The notes under the pieces are model-generated. The model did not search any database. It saw only the letters and a list, made by a program, of their open reading frames with translations, and was not told where the DNA came from. A stretch of DNA of 7,605 bases from Prevotellaceae bacterium (GTDB lineage Bacteria > Bacteroidota > Bacteroidia > Bacteroidales > Bacteroidaceae). Positions 1 through 7,297 of the stretch are shown one piece after another (within the stretch, counting starts at the first letter, position 1; the number at the start of each line of letters is the position of its first letter). The stretch lies in NCBI GenBank assembly GCA_021204715.1, contig JAJPYW010000156.1:1-7605 (forward strand), given 5' to 3'. A program made the translations under genes and the position numbers.

Positions 1-2
1 GC

Positions 3-1562
3 AACATCTGCTCTTCCTCGCGCACGAATACGTTTAACACCAACTATAAGTTAAAATAGTTGTTTGATTACAAGAATACCGTCAAGTAGCACACCGTAGA
101 CGTCTTGTTGGGCCACGAAAGCTACAAATACGACTACAATTACCTTTACGCCAGCATGAAAGGCGAGATTATGACCGGCAACAACGAGTTGAGCAACTAT
201 ACTGAAGTAGACTCCACCCCTACTTCTTACACCAACAAGTATCGCACGGAAGGCTACTTCATGCGGGTCTCTTACGATTACGACAACCGTTACTTCGCCT
301 CGGCGTCCTTCCGCCGCGACGGTTCTTCCCGGTTCTATAAAGATTCCCGTTGGGGCAATTTCTGGTCGGTGGGCGCCGGTTGGAGCATCAGCCGCGAGAA
401 GTTCATGGAAGACGTCTCTTGGGTGGACAACTTGAAAATCCGCTTGTCCTACGGCAGCGTGGGCAACGACGACATCAATGGTTACTACCCATGGGTAGCC
501 TCCTACACCCCTTCCAACAACGGGAGCGAGGCGGGTTACGTACAGAGCAGCTTGGGCAACAAGGACCTGCAATGGGAAGTATCCCACAACTTCGACGTGG
601 GGTTGGAGTTCGGCTTCCTCGACGTATTCAGCGGCACCTTGGAGTATTTCCACCGCAAGTCGTCCAACCTGCTCTTCTCCGTTCCCCTCTCCATGTCCAG
701 CGGATTCGACAGCCAGGACAAGAACGCGGGCTCCATGTACAACGCCGGCATAGAATTGGACCTGACCGCCAAAGTCATCCATACGCAGAACTGGAACTGG
801 GAGTTGGGCGTCAACGGCACCTTCCTTAAAAACAGAATCACCTATCTCCCCATCGACGCCTTCATGTCCGACAACGTGTTCAAGATTGAAGAGGGACATT
901 CCCGCTATTCGTTCTATTTGAGACAATGGGAAGGAGTGGATCCGGAAACAGGCAATTGCATATATAAGCCGGCCGAAGATGCCTCGGACATCGTTACGGT
1001 GAACGGTCAGCAGTACACCACCAGCGTGAACGACGCCGCTTACGACTATGCCGGCACGAGCATACCAAAGCTCTCGGGCGGTTTCTCCACCTCTCTCTCT
1101 TATAAAAACATCTCCTTGTCCGCCTCGTTCTACTATCAATTGGGCGGCAAGATGTACGACACGACCTATTGCAACTTGATGACACCCAACCAGCGTTCCT
1201 ACAACACCTTGTCCACCGACATCCTCGCACGCTGGCAAAAGCCGGGTGACATCACCAACGTGCCCCGCCTTATCGACGGCAGCGATGCCACCGATTTGAT
1301 AGGCGAATACTCCACCCGTTGGTTGGTCACTTCCAATATGTTGGAGTTAGCCACCATGACTTTGAGCTACACGTTCCCCACCCCCTTGGTGAAGAAATGG
1401 GGCTTGGGCTCCTTGGCGGTGTACGTCTCGGGCGACAACCTTTTCCAAGTGACCGCGCGTCAAGGCATCTACCCGCGCCAGTATGTGTCGGGCTATACCA
1501 ACAACGGCGACACCTACGCGCCCGCGCGCGCCTTTACGGCAGGCATCAATCTTACATTCTAA
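3..1562 (+). pseudogene. SusC/RagA-family TonB-linked outer membrane porin, 3' half, interrupted by two in-frame TAG codons
   Basis: This is the C-terminal half of a SusC/RagA TonB-dependent porin, the outer-membrane channel that works with a SusD lipoprotein to import bulky nutrients. The signal peptide, plug and TonB box lie upstream of the window. The frame runs from base 3 and gives SusC-like text throughout: RTNTFNTNYKLK, then HTVDVLLGHESY, RYFASASFRRDGSSRF, LKIRLSYGSVGNDD and GNKDLQWE. It ends APARAFTAGINLTF, with the terminal aromatic residue typical of barrel insertion signals. TAG codons at 57-59 and 87-89 break this frame. The uninterrupted part begins after 89 (TTG at 105, ATG at 156) and encodes about 485 residues, roughly half of a usual ~1000-residue SusC; alone it would lack plug and TonB box. 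It stops with TAA, 19 nt before susD. A nonsense-disrupted gene is the simplest reading; sequence error or readthrough cannot be excluded. Family assignment is very secure, pseudogene status moderately so. Confidence 0.85.
57..89 (+). other. Two in-frame TAG codons in susC (57-59 and 87-89)
   Basis: In the susC frame the sequence reads YKLK-TAG-LFDYKNTVK-TAG-HTVDVLLGHE. The other two forward frames give no SusC-like text here and meet stops at 52-54 and 35-37, so a frameshift does not explain the interruption. In related porins the first position is often aromatic or polar and the second, just before the H of the 'KH' motif, is usually Lys. TGG or CAG to TAG, and AAG to TAG, are each single-base changes. 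The downstream genes end in TAA or TGA, never TAG, but five stops are too few to argue recoding. Confidence 0.8.
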
Positions 1563-1581
1563 CTTAACATATCCACAAACA

Positions 1582-3180
1582 ATGAAAAAATATATATTCA
1601 CCCTGATAATGGCCGCCGGCACTTTTGCCCTAAGCGGATGCGGCAGCGATTTCTTGGAAGTCAGATCCACCGAAGATGTAGACGAATCCCAAATATTCAA
1701 TTCCGTAGAAAACGCCATGATGGCATTGAACGGCATCCACCGCCTGATGCACGAGTCGGACACGTCTTGGTATGCCCAAGGAGGATTCCAGCTGTTCATG
1801 CTCAGCACCGATTTGATGGCCGACGACGTGGTGTTCACCAAAGAAAACGCCTGCCTGACATGGGACGCCCAGCTGTGCATGCACAACGACCCCACCAACC
1901 GCGACAACGAGTATTATTTCAGCTTCTTCTACCGCGTCATCTCCAACGCCAACATGATTATCAACCAGATTGACGACGTGGAAGGCGACGCGGCCGAGCG
2001 CGAATACATCAAGGGACAAGCCTTGGCCTACCGCGCCTTCGCCTACTTCTACCTCGTGCAGATGTATGGTAAAAGATACGTGGCCGGAGAGAATAACACC
2101 CAGGCGGGCGTCATCTTGCGGTTGGACAACTCGCAAGACAACCGTCCGCGCGAGACCGTGGAGAATGTCTACGCGCAAATCAACGAGGACATCGACGAGG
2201 CCATCGCGTTGCTCGAAGACTGTGGCATAGCCCGCGCCAGCAAAATCCACATCAACGCGGCGGTGGCCAAAGGCATCAAGGCCCGCGTCATGTTGGCACA
2301 AGGCAACTGGAGTGAGGCCGAGGCTTACGCCGACGACGTAATCAACGAGAGCGGCACCTCTTTGGACGACAATACGTATGTAACGCAGGACTACCGCATG
2401 AGCGACGCCAACAGTTCGGAATGGATATGGTGCAAGGTGTCACAATCCGACCAAGAAGGGACGTTGCGCCAATACCACGCTTTTATATCCAATACAGAAG
2501 CCAGTTACAATAAGAACACGCCCCGTTGCATCTACAACAAGCTCTACGACAAGATTACCGATACCGACACCCGCAAGGGCGTGTGGTTCCCCAACGCGCA
2601 AGACGTAACGGTAGAGCCGGCGCCCCTTTACCCCTCCAGCGGCAACGTGTACAACTACATGAGCAACAAGTTCCTGCTGCCTCCGGGCTCGGACAACAAG
2701 ACGGCGGGCGACGTGCCTTACATGCGCCTGCCCGAGATGATATTGACCAAAGCCGAGGCGCAGGCGCGTCAAGGGAAGTACACGGAAGCCGCCCAAACGC
2801 TTTATCCCTTGGCCCACAGCCGCGACGCCGCCTATACCTTGTCCACGAACACCGGCGACGACTTGATAGAGGAGATCATGGTGCAACGCCGTGTGGAGCT
2901 TTGGGCGGAAGGCTTCCGTTGGTTCGACCTGAAACGGTTGAATCTTGACTTGGACCGCGGCCCCGCGCCCCGCACGGAGTTGGGCTACAGCGCCGACGGA
3001 TGGTTGAGCAAGGTGGTGCCCGAGAACGTAGACCCCGAAGCCTCCAATTACAACATGTACGACGCCAAAGCCATAGGCGAAGATAACCGTTTCAGGAGTG
3101 CCGACAGCAACTTCTGGCAGTGGCTCTTCCCCAACGACGAGGTCTTGGCCAATCCTTTGTGCGAACAGAATCCTGACTGA
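1582..3180 (+). CDS. SusD/RagB-family nutrient-binding outer membrane lipoprotein
   Basis: This is the surface lipoprotein partner of the upstream SusC porin; SusD proteins cap the channel and bind substrate. It has 532 residues, a normal family length. The signal peptide ends in a lipobox, LSGC, with lipidated Cys20, followed by GSDFLE as is common in Bacteroidales surface lipoproteins. The frame stays open upstream into susC, but the ATG at 1582 places the lipoprotein signal at the N-terminus and has an A-rich upstream context (CACAAACA), so it is the start. Family landmarks are an N-terminal SusD-like segment (IFNSVENAMMALNGIHRLM, about 38-56), a TPR-type helical stretch (GQALAYRAFAYFYLVQMYG, 145-163), VYAQINEDIDEAIALLED (196-213), and the C-terminal RagB/SusD block (about 380-532) with MRLPEMILTKAEA and VQRRVELWAEGFRWFDLKR. 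SusD sequences do not predict ligand; a glutamate-conjugate ligand is inferred only from neighbours. The gene looks intact, which contrasts with its interrupted SusC partner. Stop is TGA, 9 nt before gltS. Confidence 0.95.
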   Translation: MKKYIFTLIMAAGTFALSGCGSDFLEVRSTEDVDESQIFNSVENAMMALNGIHRLMHESDTSWYAQGGFQLFMLSTDLMADDVVFTKENACLTWDAQLCMHNDPTNRDNEYYFSFFYRVISNANMIINQIDDVEGDAAEREYIKGQALAYRAFAYFYLVQMYGKRYVAGENNTQAGVILRLDNSQDNRPRETVENVYAQINEDIDEAIALLEDCGIARASKIHINAAVAKGIKARVMLAQGNWSEAEAYADDVINESGTSLDDNTYVTQDYRMSDANSSEWIWCKVSQSDQEGTLRQYHAFISNTEASYNKNTPRCIYNKLYDKITDTDTRKGVWFPNAQDVTVEPAPLYPSSGNVYNYMSNKFLLPPGSDNKTAGDVPYMRLPEMILTKAEAQARQGKYTEAAQTLYPLAHSRDAAYTLSTNTGDDLIEEIMVQRRVELWAEGFRWFDLKRLNLDLDRGPAPRTELGYSADGWLSKVVPENVDPEASNYNMYDAKAIGEDNRFRSADSNFWQWLFPNDEVLANPLCEQNPD

Positions 3181-3189
3181 CACAGGCGT

Positions 3190-4536
3190 ATGGAAGCGTT
3201 TACTCCATGGACACTGTTCGTTGATGTGGGCATCGTCGCCATCCTGCTGTTGGTGGGCAAGTTGGTGCGTGTCAAGGTAAAGATAGCCCAGCGGCTGTTT
3301 ATCCCGCCCAGTCTCATAGCCGGTTTCTTGGGTTTGGGCTTGGGGCCGGAAGGCTTGGGCATCCTGCCGTTCTCCAACCAGTTGGGCGTATATGCCAGCA
3401 TATTGATAGCGTTGGTATTCAGTTGTCTTCCCTTCTCCTCGGGTGGAGAAGGGAAGAAACAGGGCAGCAACATAGGCCGCATGTGGGCCTACTCCCAAAC
3501 AGGCATGCTCTTTCAATGGGCCTTCGGCGGCTTGCTGGGCATATTCCTGCTTTGCACCTTCTGGCCGGTAGACGCCTCTTTCGGCTTGGCCATGCCTGCC
3601 GGCTATATCGGAGGCCACGGCACGGCGGCCGCCCTTGGGAGCGCATTTGCGAAAATGGGCAATGAAGACATGCTCACCTTGGCCATGACAGCGGCCACCG
3701 TGGGCATATTGGGCTCGGTGTTCATAGGGTTGGCATTGGTCAAATGGGGTACCCGCAGGGGACACACCGCTTTCTTGACCGACTTTGCCCGGCTTCCCCA
3801 CGAATTACGTTCAGGCTTGTTGCCCAAAGAGAAACGCGAGAGTATGGGAGAATCCACCTGCTCGTCCATATCCATCGACAGCTTGGCCTTCAACTTGGCC
3901 GTCATTTTGGTCATTGCGTTGGGAGGTTATCTTATCAGCCAGATGGTATCCCATGTGTTGCCCAAGTTGGAGATGCCGGTGTTCAGTTGCGCCTTTGTCT
4001 TCGGCATTTTGCTGAAGTTCTGCCTCCATAAGACAAAAGTCACGGAATACCTGTCAGGCAGTATCATCAATCACTTGAGCTGCACGTTTACCGATTTCTT
4101 GGTGGCTTTCGGCATTTCAGCCATTAAAATTTCCGTGGTTATAGAATATATTGTACCTTTGACCGTGCTTCTGCTTTGTGGATTGCTCTTTATACTGTTG
4201 TACGTATTGCTTGTCGGCAGGTGGTTGATGAAAGATTATTGGTTTGAAAAGGCACTCTTTACATGGGGCTGGTTTACCGGTACGGTAGCCATGGGTATCG
4301 CCCTGTTGCGTGTGGTAGACCCTACCATGCGCAGCCGTTGCTTGGACAACTACGCCTTGGCCTATCTGTTTATCGCCCCCGTGGAGATTTCCTTGGTCAC
4401 CTTCGCCCCGATAGCCTTCATGAACGGATATGGACTGCACTTCCTGTTGGCCGCATTAATATTGGGCATCCTCATCATGGTTTACGCCGTTTGGAGAGGA
4501 TGGTTCAAAAAAACACTTAAAGCTGAAACGGCATGA
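3190..4536 (+). CDS. gltS: Sodium/glutamate symporter, GltS (ESS) family
   Basis: Inner-membrane carrier of the glutamate:Na+ symporter family, which takes up glutamate with sodium. It has 448 residues, slightly longer than the ~400-residue E. coli GltS, and consists of many hydrophobic segments. The family shows an internal inverted duplication with two re-entrant glycine-rich regions, and both are visible: MPAGYIGGHGTAAALGSAF (135-153) and WGWFTGTVAMGIALLRVVDP (359-378). The first transmembrane segment begins near residue 10 (FVDVGIVAILLLVGKLV). The ATG at 3190 is 9 nt after the susD stop, and no strong Shine-Dalgarno sequence precedes it. The 3' end overlaps the next gene by 4 nt (ATGA), implying coupled translation. 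The predicted loop after residue 79 (CLPFSSGGEGKK) is encoded by a perfect inverted repeat, described separately. In this operon GltS probably imports glutamate released by the downstream exported hydrolases. Substrate is inferred from family; a related dicarboxylate cannot be excluded. Confidence 0.92.
   Translation: MEAFTPWTLFVDVGIVAILLLVGKLVRVKVKIAQRLFIPPSLIAGFLGLGLGPEGLGILPFSNQLGVYASILIALVFSCLPFSSGGEGKKQGSNIGRMWAYSQTGMLFQWAFGGLLGIFLLCTFWPVDASFGLAMPAGYIGGHGTAAALGSAFAKMGNEDMLTLAMTAATVGILGSVFIGLALVKWGTRRGHTAFLTDFARLPHELRSGLLPKEKRESMGESTCSSISIDSLAFNLAVILVIALGGYLISQMVSHVLPKLEMPVFSCAFVFGILLKFCLHKTKVTEYLSGSIINHLSCTFTDFLVAFGISAIKISVVIEYIVPLTVLLLCGLLFILLYVLLVGRWLMKDYWFEKALFTWGWFTGTVAMGIALLRVVDPTMRSRCLDNYALAYLFIAPVEISLVTFAPIAFMNGYGLHFLLAALILGILIMVYAVWRGWFKKTLKAETA
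3426..3457 (+). repeat. Perfect 13-bp inverted repeat with 6-nt loop inside gltS
   Basis: The left arm TCTTCCCTTCTCC (3426-3438) is exactly complementary to the right arm GGAGAAGGGAAGA (3445-3457), separated by TCGGGT. In RNA this would form a stable 13-bp hairpin. It lies wholly in the gltS coding frame, encoding residues 79-90 in a predicted extramembrane loop, so it keeps the frame. No T-run follows on either strand, so it does not look like an intrinsic terminator. It could be an inserted palindromic repeat, an mRNA processing or stability element, or chance in a Gly/Ser/Lys-rich loop. Confidence 0.75.
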
Positions 4537-5789
4537 AAAGAACTTCCCTTTTCAAATACTTTTTATTCATCGTGTGGTCGGCGTTGCCCTTGACCGGCGC
4601 CTTTGCCTGCACGTCGGCCATCATATCGGGAAAGCTCACGCAAGACGGCCGCCCCTTGATGTGGAAAAACAGAGACACCGGCAACTTGCACAACTGTCTT
4701 AAATATTTTGCCGCCGACGGCCATACATACAACTATATCGCGGTGGTCAACAGCGACGATGTCGACAACCCCCGCTCCATCTGGATAGGCACCAACGAGA
4801 AAGGATTCAGCATCATGAACACCTTGTCCTACAACCTGCGCAGGCCCGGCGAAAACTATACCGGAAAGAACAACGGCTCCTTGATGAAACGGGCGTTGGA
4901 AGTTTGCGCCACCGTGGAAGATTTCAAGTGCCTTTTAGACACGCTGCCCCGTCCGCTCTACGTGTGCAGCAACTACGGCGTGATCGACGCCGCCGGGGGC
5001 GCCGCCTACTTCGAGACATCCAACGAAGCCTACCGCATGTTCGACGTAAACGACACCCTCACCGCTCCCGAAGGCTATTTGGTGCGTACAAACTACTCCC
5101 TCACCGGAGAAGCGCATGTAGGCACGGGCTACGTGCGCTACCGGCAGGCGGCAAGTAAAATAGAAGCGTTGGCCGCGGCGGGAGACATCACGCCCCAATC
5201 GCTTTTCAACGAACTCTCCCGCTCGTTTGAGAACCCGCTCATGGGAATAGACTTGACCGACGGGCAACACAACCGCCCCCACACCACCGGCTGGTTCTGC
5301 GAGCAAGATTTCATCGCCCGGCGCAAGTCCTCCTGCGCGGTGGCCGTACAAGGCGTCAAGCCCGGCGAGGACGCTGCGTTGACCACCTTCTGGGTGTTGC
5401 TTGGTTATCCGCCCGTCACGCCGGCCGTTCCCGTGTGGGTAAAAGGCGCCGCGTCGGGCCTTCCCCGTCTGTTGACCTACGACGCCGGCTGTAAAGACGC
5501 CCCCTTGTGCTTCAAGGCCAACATCTTGAGGGAAGAAGTGTACTCTTTTAAAGAGGGAGACAACGCCGACAGCTACTTCAACTGGGAATTGCTCTTCAAC
5601 GGGGCGGGCACGGGCTACATGCAACGTGTGCGGCAATTCGAGCCGTCGTTGTTTGCCCGTTACGCCACCGTCACCAACGGTTTCTACGCACAAGGTGAGG
5701 TCGACGTGCAAGCCATCGGCGGTTTATACCGGGAAGCCGACGACAGAATTACGGCATTTTATGAAAACCTATTGACAAATAAAGAATGA
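4533..5789 (+). CDS. Secreted Ntn-hydrolase, C45 / linear amide C-N hydrolase-like
   Basis: A 418-residue exported hydrolase of the Ntn superfamily, in the group annotated as peptidase C45, acyl-CoA:6-APA acyltransferase-like or choloylglycine hydrolase-like; members cut linear amide bonds with an N-terminal Cys. The signal peptide (1 to about 25) ends GAFA, directly before Cys26 in CTSAIISGK. This lacks a normal lipobox, so signal peptidase I is expected to expose Cys26 as the nucleophile. Other family-like landmarks are PLMWKNRD (41-48), CSNYGVIDAAGGAAYFET (145-162), RTNYSL (185-190), RRKSSCAVAVQGV (263-275) and TTFWVLLGYPPVTPAVPVWV (284-303). The start at 4533 forms an ATGA overlap with the gltS stop, and the stop overlaps the next gene the same way. 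Context with M20 and C26 enzymes suggests an acyl- or aryl-amino-acid, or glutamyl amide, substrate in the periplasm. Bile salt hydrolase activity is possible but not indicated. The family call is good; the substrate is unknown. Confidence 0.85.
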   Translation: MKRTSLFKYFLFIVWSALPLTGAFACTSAIISGKLTQDGRPLMWKNRDTGNLHNCLKYFAADGHTYNYIAVVNSDDVDNPRSIWIGTNEKGFSIMNTLSYNLRRPGENYTGKNNGSLMKRALEVCATVEDFKCLLDTLPRPLYVCSNYGVIDAAGGAAYFETSNEAYRMFDVNDTLTAPEGYLVRTNYSLTGEAHVGTGYVRYRQAASKIEALAAAGDITPQSLFNELSRSFENPLMGIDLTDGQHNRPHTTGWFCEQDFIARRKSSCAVAVQGVKPGEDAALTTFWVLLGYPPVTPAVPVWVKGAASGLPRLLTYDAGCKDAPLCFKANILREEVYSFKEGDNADSYFNWELLFNGAGTGYMQRVRQFEPSLFARYATVTNGFYAQGEVDVQAIGGLYREADDRITAFYENLLTNKE

Positions 5790-7279
5790 AAACCATCGCC
5801 TATATAAAAACAGGATACGGGAAACACTCCCTTTTCATCCTCGTATTGTTGTCGTTTCTTGTCGGGAGTTCCTCCGCATCGGCACAGAAAAAGAACGACA
5901 TCGAGGAGGGCACCCGCTATTTAGATACCCATTTCGCCCTATACGATTCCATTCAAAAGCAGATACACAGCTTGGCCGAGTTGGGCTATTTGGAGTATAA
6001 AAGCTCGGCGCTCCTCATCGACCACCTCGAGCGGAACGGCTTCCAAATAGAAAAAGGCGTGGCGGGCATCCCCACCGCTTTTATCGCCACCTACGGCGAG
6101 AGCGGGCCGGCGATAGGGTTGATGGCCGAATACGACGCCTTGCCGGGCATGTCGCAAGACACCGTGCCCTATAAAAAAGCAAGGGAAGGGAGTGCCGACG
6201 GCCATGCCTGCGGCCACAACCTCTTGGGTACCGGGGCGGTGGCGGGCGCCGTGGCCATCTCCAAATGGATAGCCAAAGGGCATCCCGGCACGGTGAAGCT
6301 GTATGGGTGCCCCGCCGAAGAGGGCGGCGGCGCGAAAGCCTACCTTGTGCGCGATGGCTGTTTCGACGGCGTGGACGCCGTGTTGGACTGGCATCCGGCC
6401 TCCGACAACAGCGTGGCCGTAGAGACCGGACTGGCCAACGTGCAGATTGACTTCCGTTTCCACGGCGTCGCCTCCCATGCCGCCATGAGCCCCGAAAAGG
6501 GACGTTCAGCCTTGGACGCTGTAGAGGCGTTCGACATGATGATGAACTTGATGCGCGAGCATGTGCCCATGACCACCCGGATACATTACGTCATTACAAA
6601 CGGCGGGCAGGCCCCCAACGTGGTGCCCGATTACGCCGAAGTGGAGTACTACATCCGCAGCCCCAAGCGCACCATTGTAGAAGACGTCAAAGCGCGTGCC
6701 CTCCAAGCGGCCCAAGGAGCGGCGATGGGTACGGGCACCACCATGACTTACGAAATAAAATCGGGCAATTACGAGCGGCTGTACAACCACACCTTGGCCG
6801 AAGTGCTTCAGCAGAAGTTGGAGCAAGTGGGCGGCGTCTGCTACGACAGCCGGGAAAGCGCCTTCGTGAGCCGCGTGCTTGAAGAATCGGGGGTAAAAGA
6901 CACGCTCGCCGCTTTCGCCCAAGTGCGTGAAGTGGCCCCGTTGCAACCCGAGGCCGAGACGTTGACAGGCGCCTCGAGCGATGTGGGGAATGTAAGCTGG
7001 GTAGTGCCTGTGGGCAGTTTCGGCGTGGCGGCCTTCGCCCCGGGCGGATACGGCCACTGCTGGCAACAGACCGCGAGCGGCGGCACCACCATTGGCACGA
7101 AAGGATTGCTGAACGCCGCCAAAGTGATGTACTTGACCGCCTGCGAGCTTCTTGCCCGTCCCAAGTTGATAGACCAAGCCAAGGAAGAGTTTGAAAGCCG
7201 GCGCGGGGAAGACTTCAAGTTCGAGCCCTTGATGGGCGACCGCACCCCGCCGTTGGACTACCGCGTCAGAAACAAATAA
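5786..7279 (+). CDS. Secreted M20D amidohydrolase, AbgB-like (p-aminobenzoyl-glutamate hydrolase subunit type)
   Basis: A 497-residue metal-dependent amidohydrolase closest by motif to AbgB, the subunit that with AbgA splits p-aminobenzoyl-glutamate into p-aminobenzoate and glutamate. AbgB of E. coli is about 480 residues; this protein adds a signal peptide, with hydrophobic core LFILVLLSFLVG and a likely cut after ASA (residue 33), so it should be periplasmic. Visible M20D features are AEYDALPG (114-121), DGHACGHNLLG (138-148) with probable metal ligands Cys142 and His144, CPAEEGGGAKA (175-185) with probable catalytic and ligand Glu178/Glu179, DWHPAS with His203, the dimerisation domain (about 219-330) with HAAMSPEKGRSALDA, SSDVGNVSWVVP (397-408), and GYGHCWQQ with His424. 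All key residues are present. The start is set by the ATGA overlap with the preceding gene and an A-rich upstream stretch. No AbgA-like partner is visible, so it may act alone on acyl- or aryl-amino-acid conjugates. Family certain; p-aminobenzoyl-glutamate as substrate is inferred. Confidence 0.92.
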   Translation: MKTIAYIKTGYGKHSLFILVLLSFLVGSSSASAQKKNDIEEGTRYLDTHFALYDSIQKQIHSLAELGYLEYKSSALLIDHLERNGFQIEKGVAGIPTAFIATYGESGPAIGLMAEYDALPGMSQDTVPYKKAREGSADGHACGHNLLGTGAVAGAVAISKWIAKGHPGTVKLYGCPAEEGGGAKAYLVRDGCFDGVDAVLDWHPASDNSVAVETGLANVQIDFRFHGVASHAAMSPEKGRSALDAVEAFDMMMNLMREHVPMTTRIHYVITNGGQAPNVVPDYAEVEYYIRSPKRTIVEDVKARALQAAQGAAMGTGTTMTYEIKSGNYERLYNHTLAEVLQQKLEQVGGVCYDSRESAFVSRVLEESGVKDTLAAFAQVREVAPLQPEAETLTGASSDVGNVSWVVPVGSFGVAAFAPGGYGHCWQQTASGGTTIGTKGLLNAAKVMYLTACELLARPKLIDQAKEEFESRRGEDFKFEPLMGDRTPPLDYRVRNK

Positions 7280-7297
7280 TATTTAATCTGCATAATT

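Noticed and set aside
51..1238. Long antisense open frame (395 codons) opposite susC
   Set aside because: It lies wholly over SusC-like sequence, its translation has no recognisable family features, and such shadows are expected in sequence with C/G-rich third positions.
1483..1581. Upstream extension of the susD frame into susC
   Set aside because: The extension would put 33 non-conserved residues before a clear lipoprotein signal peptide; the ATG at 1582 has a suitable A-rich context and positions the lipobox normally.
1563..1581. Promoter or terminator between susC and susD
   Set aside because: Only 19 nt, with no inverted repeat and no Bacteroides-type TAnnTTTG element; it looks like a simple operon spacer.
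3426..3457. Intrinsic transcription terminator in gltS
   Set aside because: The hairpin is strong but no T-run follows on either strand, and it lies in the middle of an intact coding region.
2440..3801. Long antisense open frame (453 codons) across susD and gltS
   Set aside because: It spans two clearly conserved genes on the other strand and the junction between them; the translation is low-complexity shadow sequence without a signal peptide or motif.
4533..5789. Bile salt hydrolase call for the Ntn hydrolase
   Set aside because: It shares the Ntn fold and exposed Cys, but motifs such as the GYPPVTPAVPVW region and the gene context fit the C45-like group better; bile salt activity cannot be read from the sequence.
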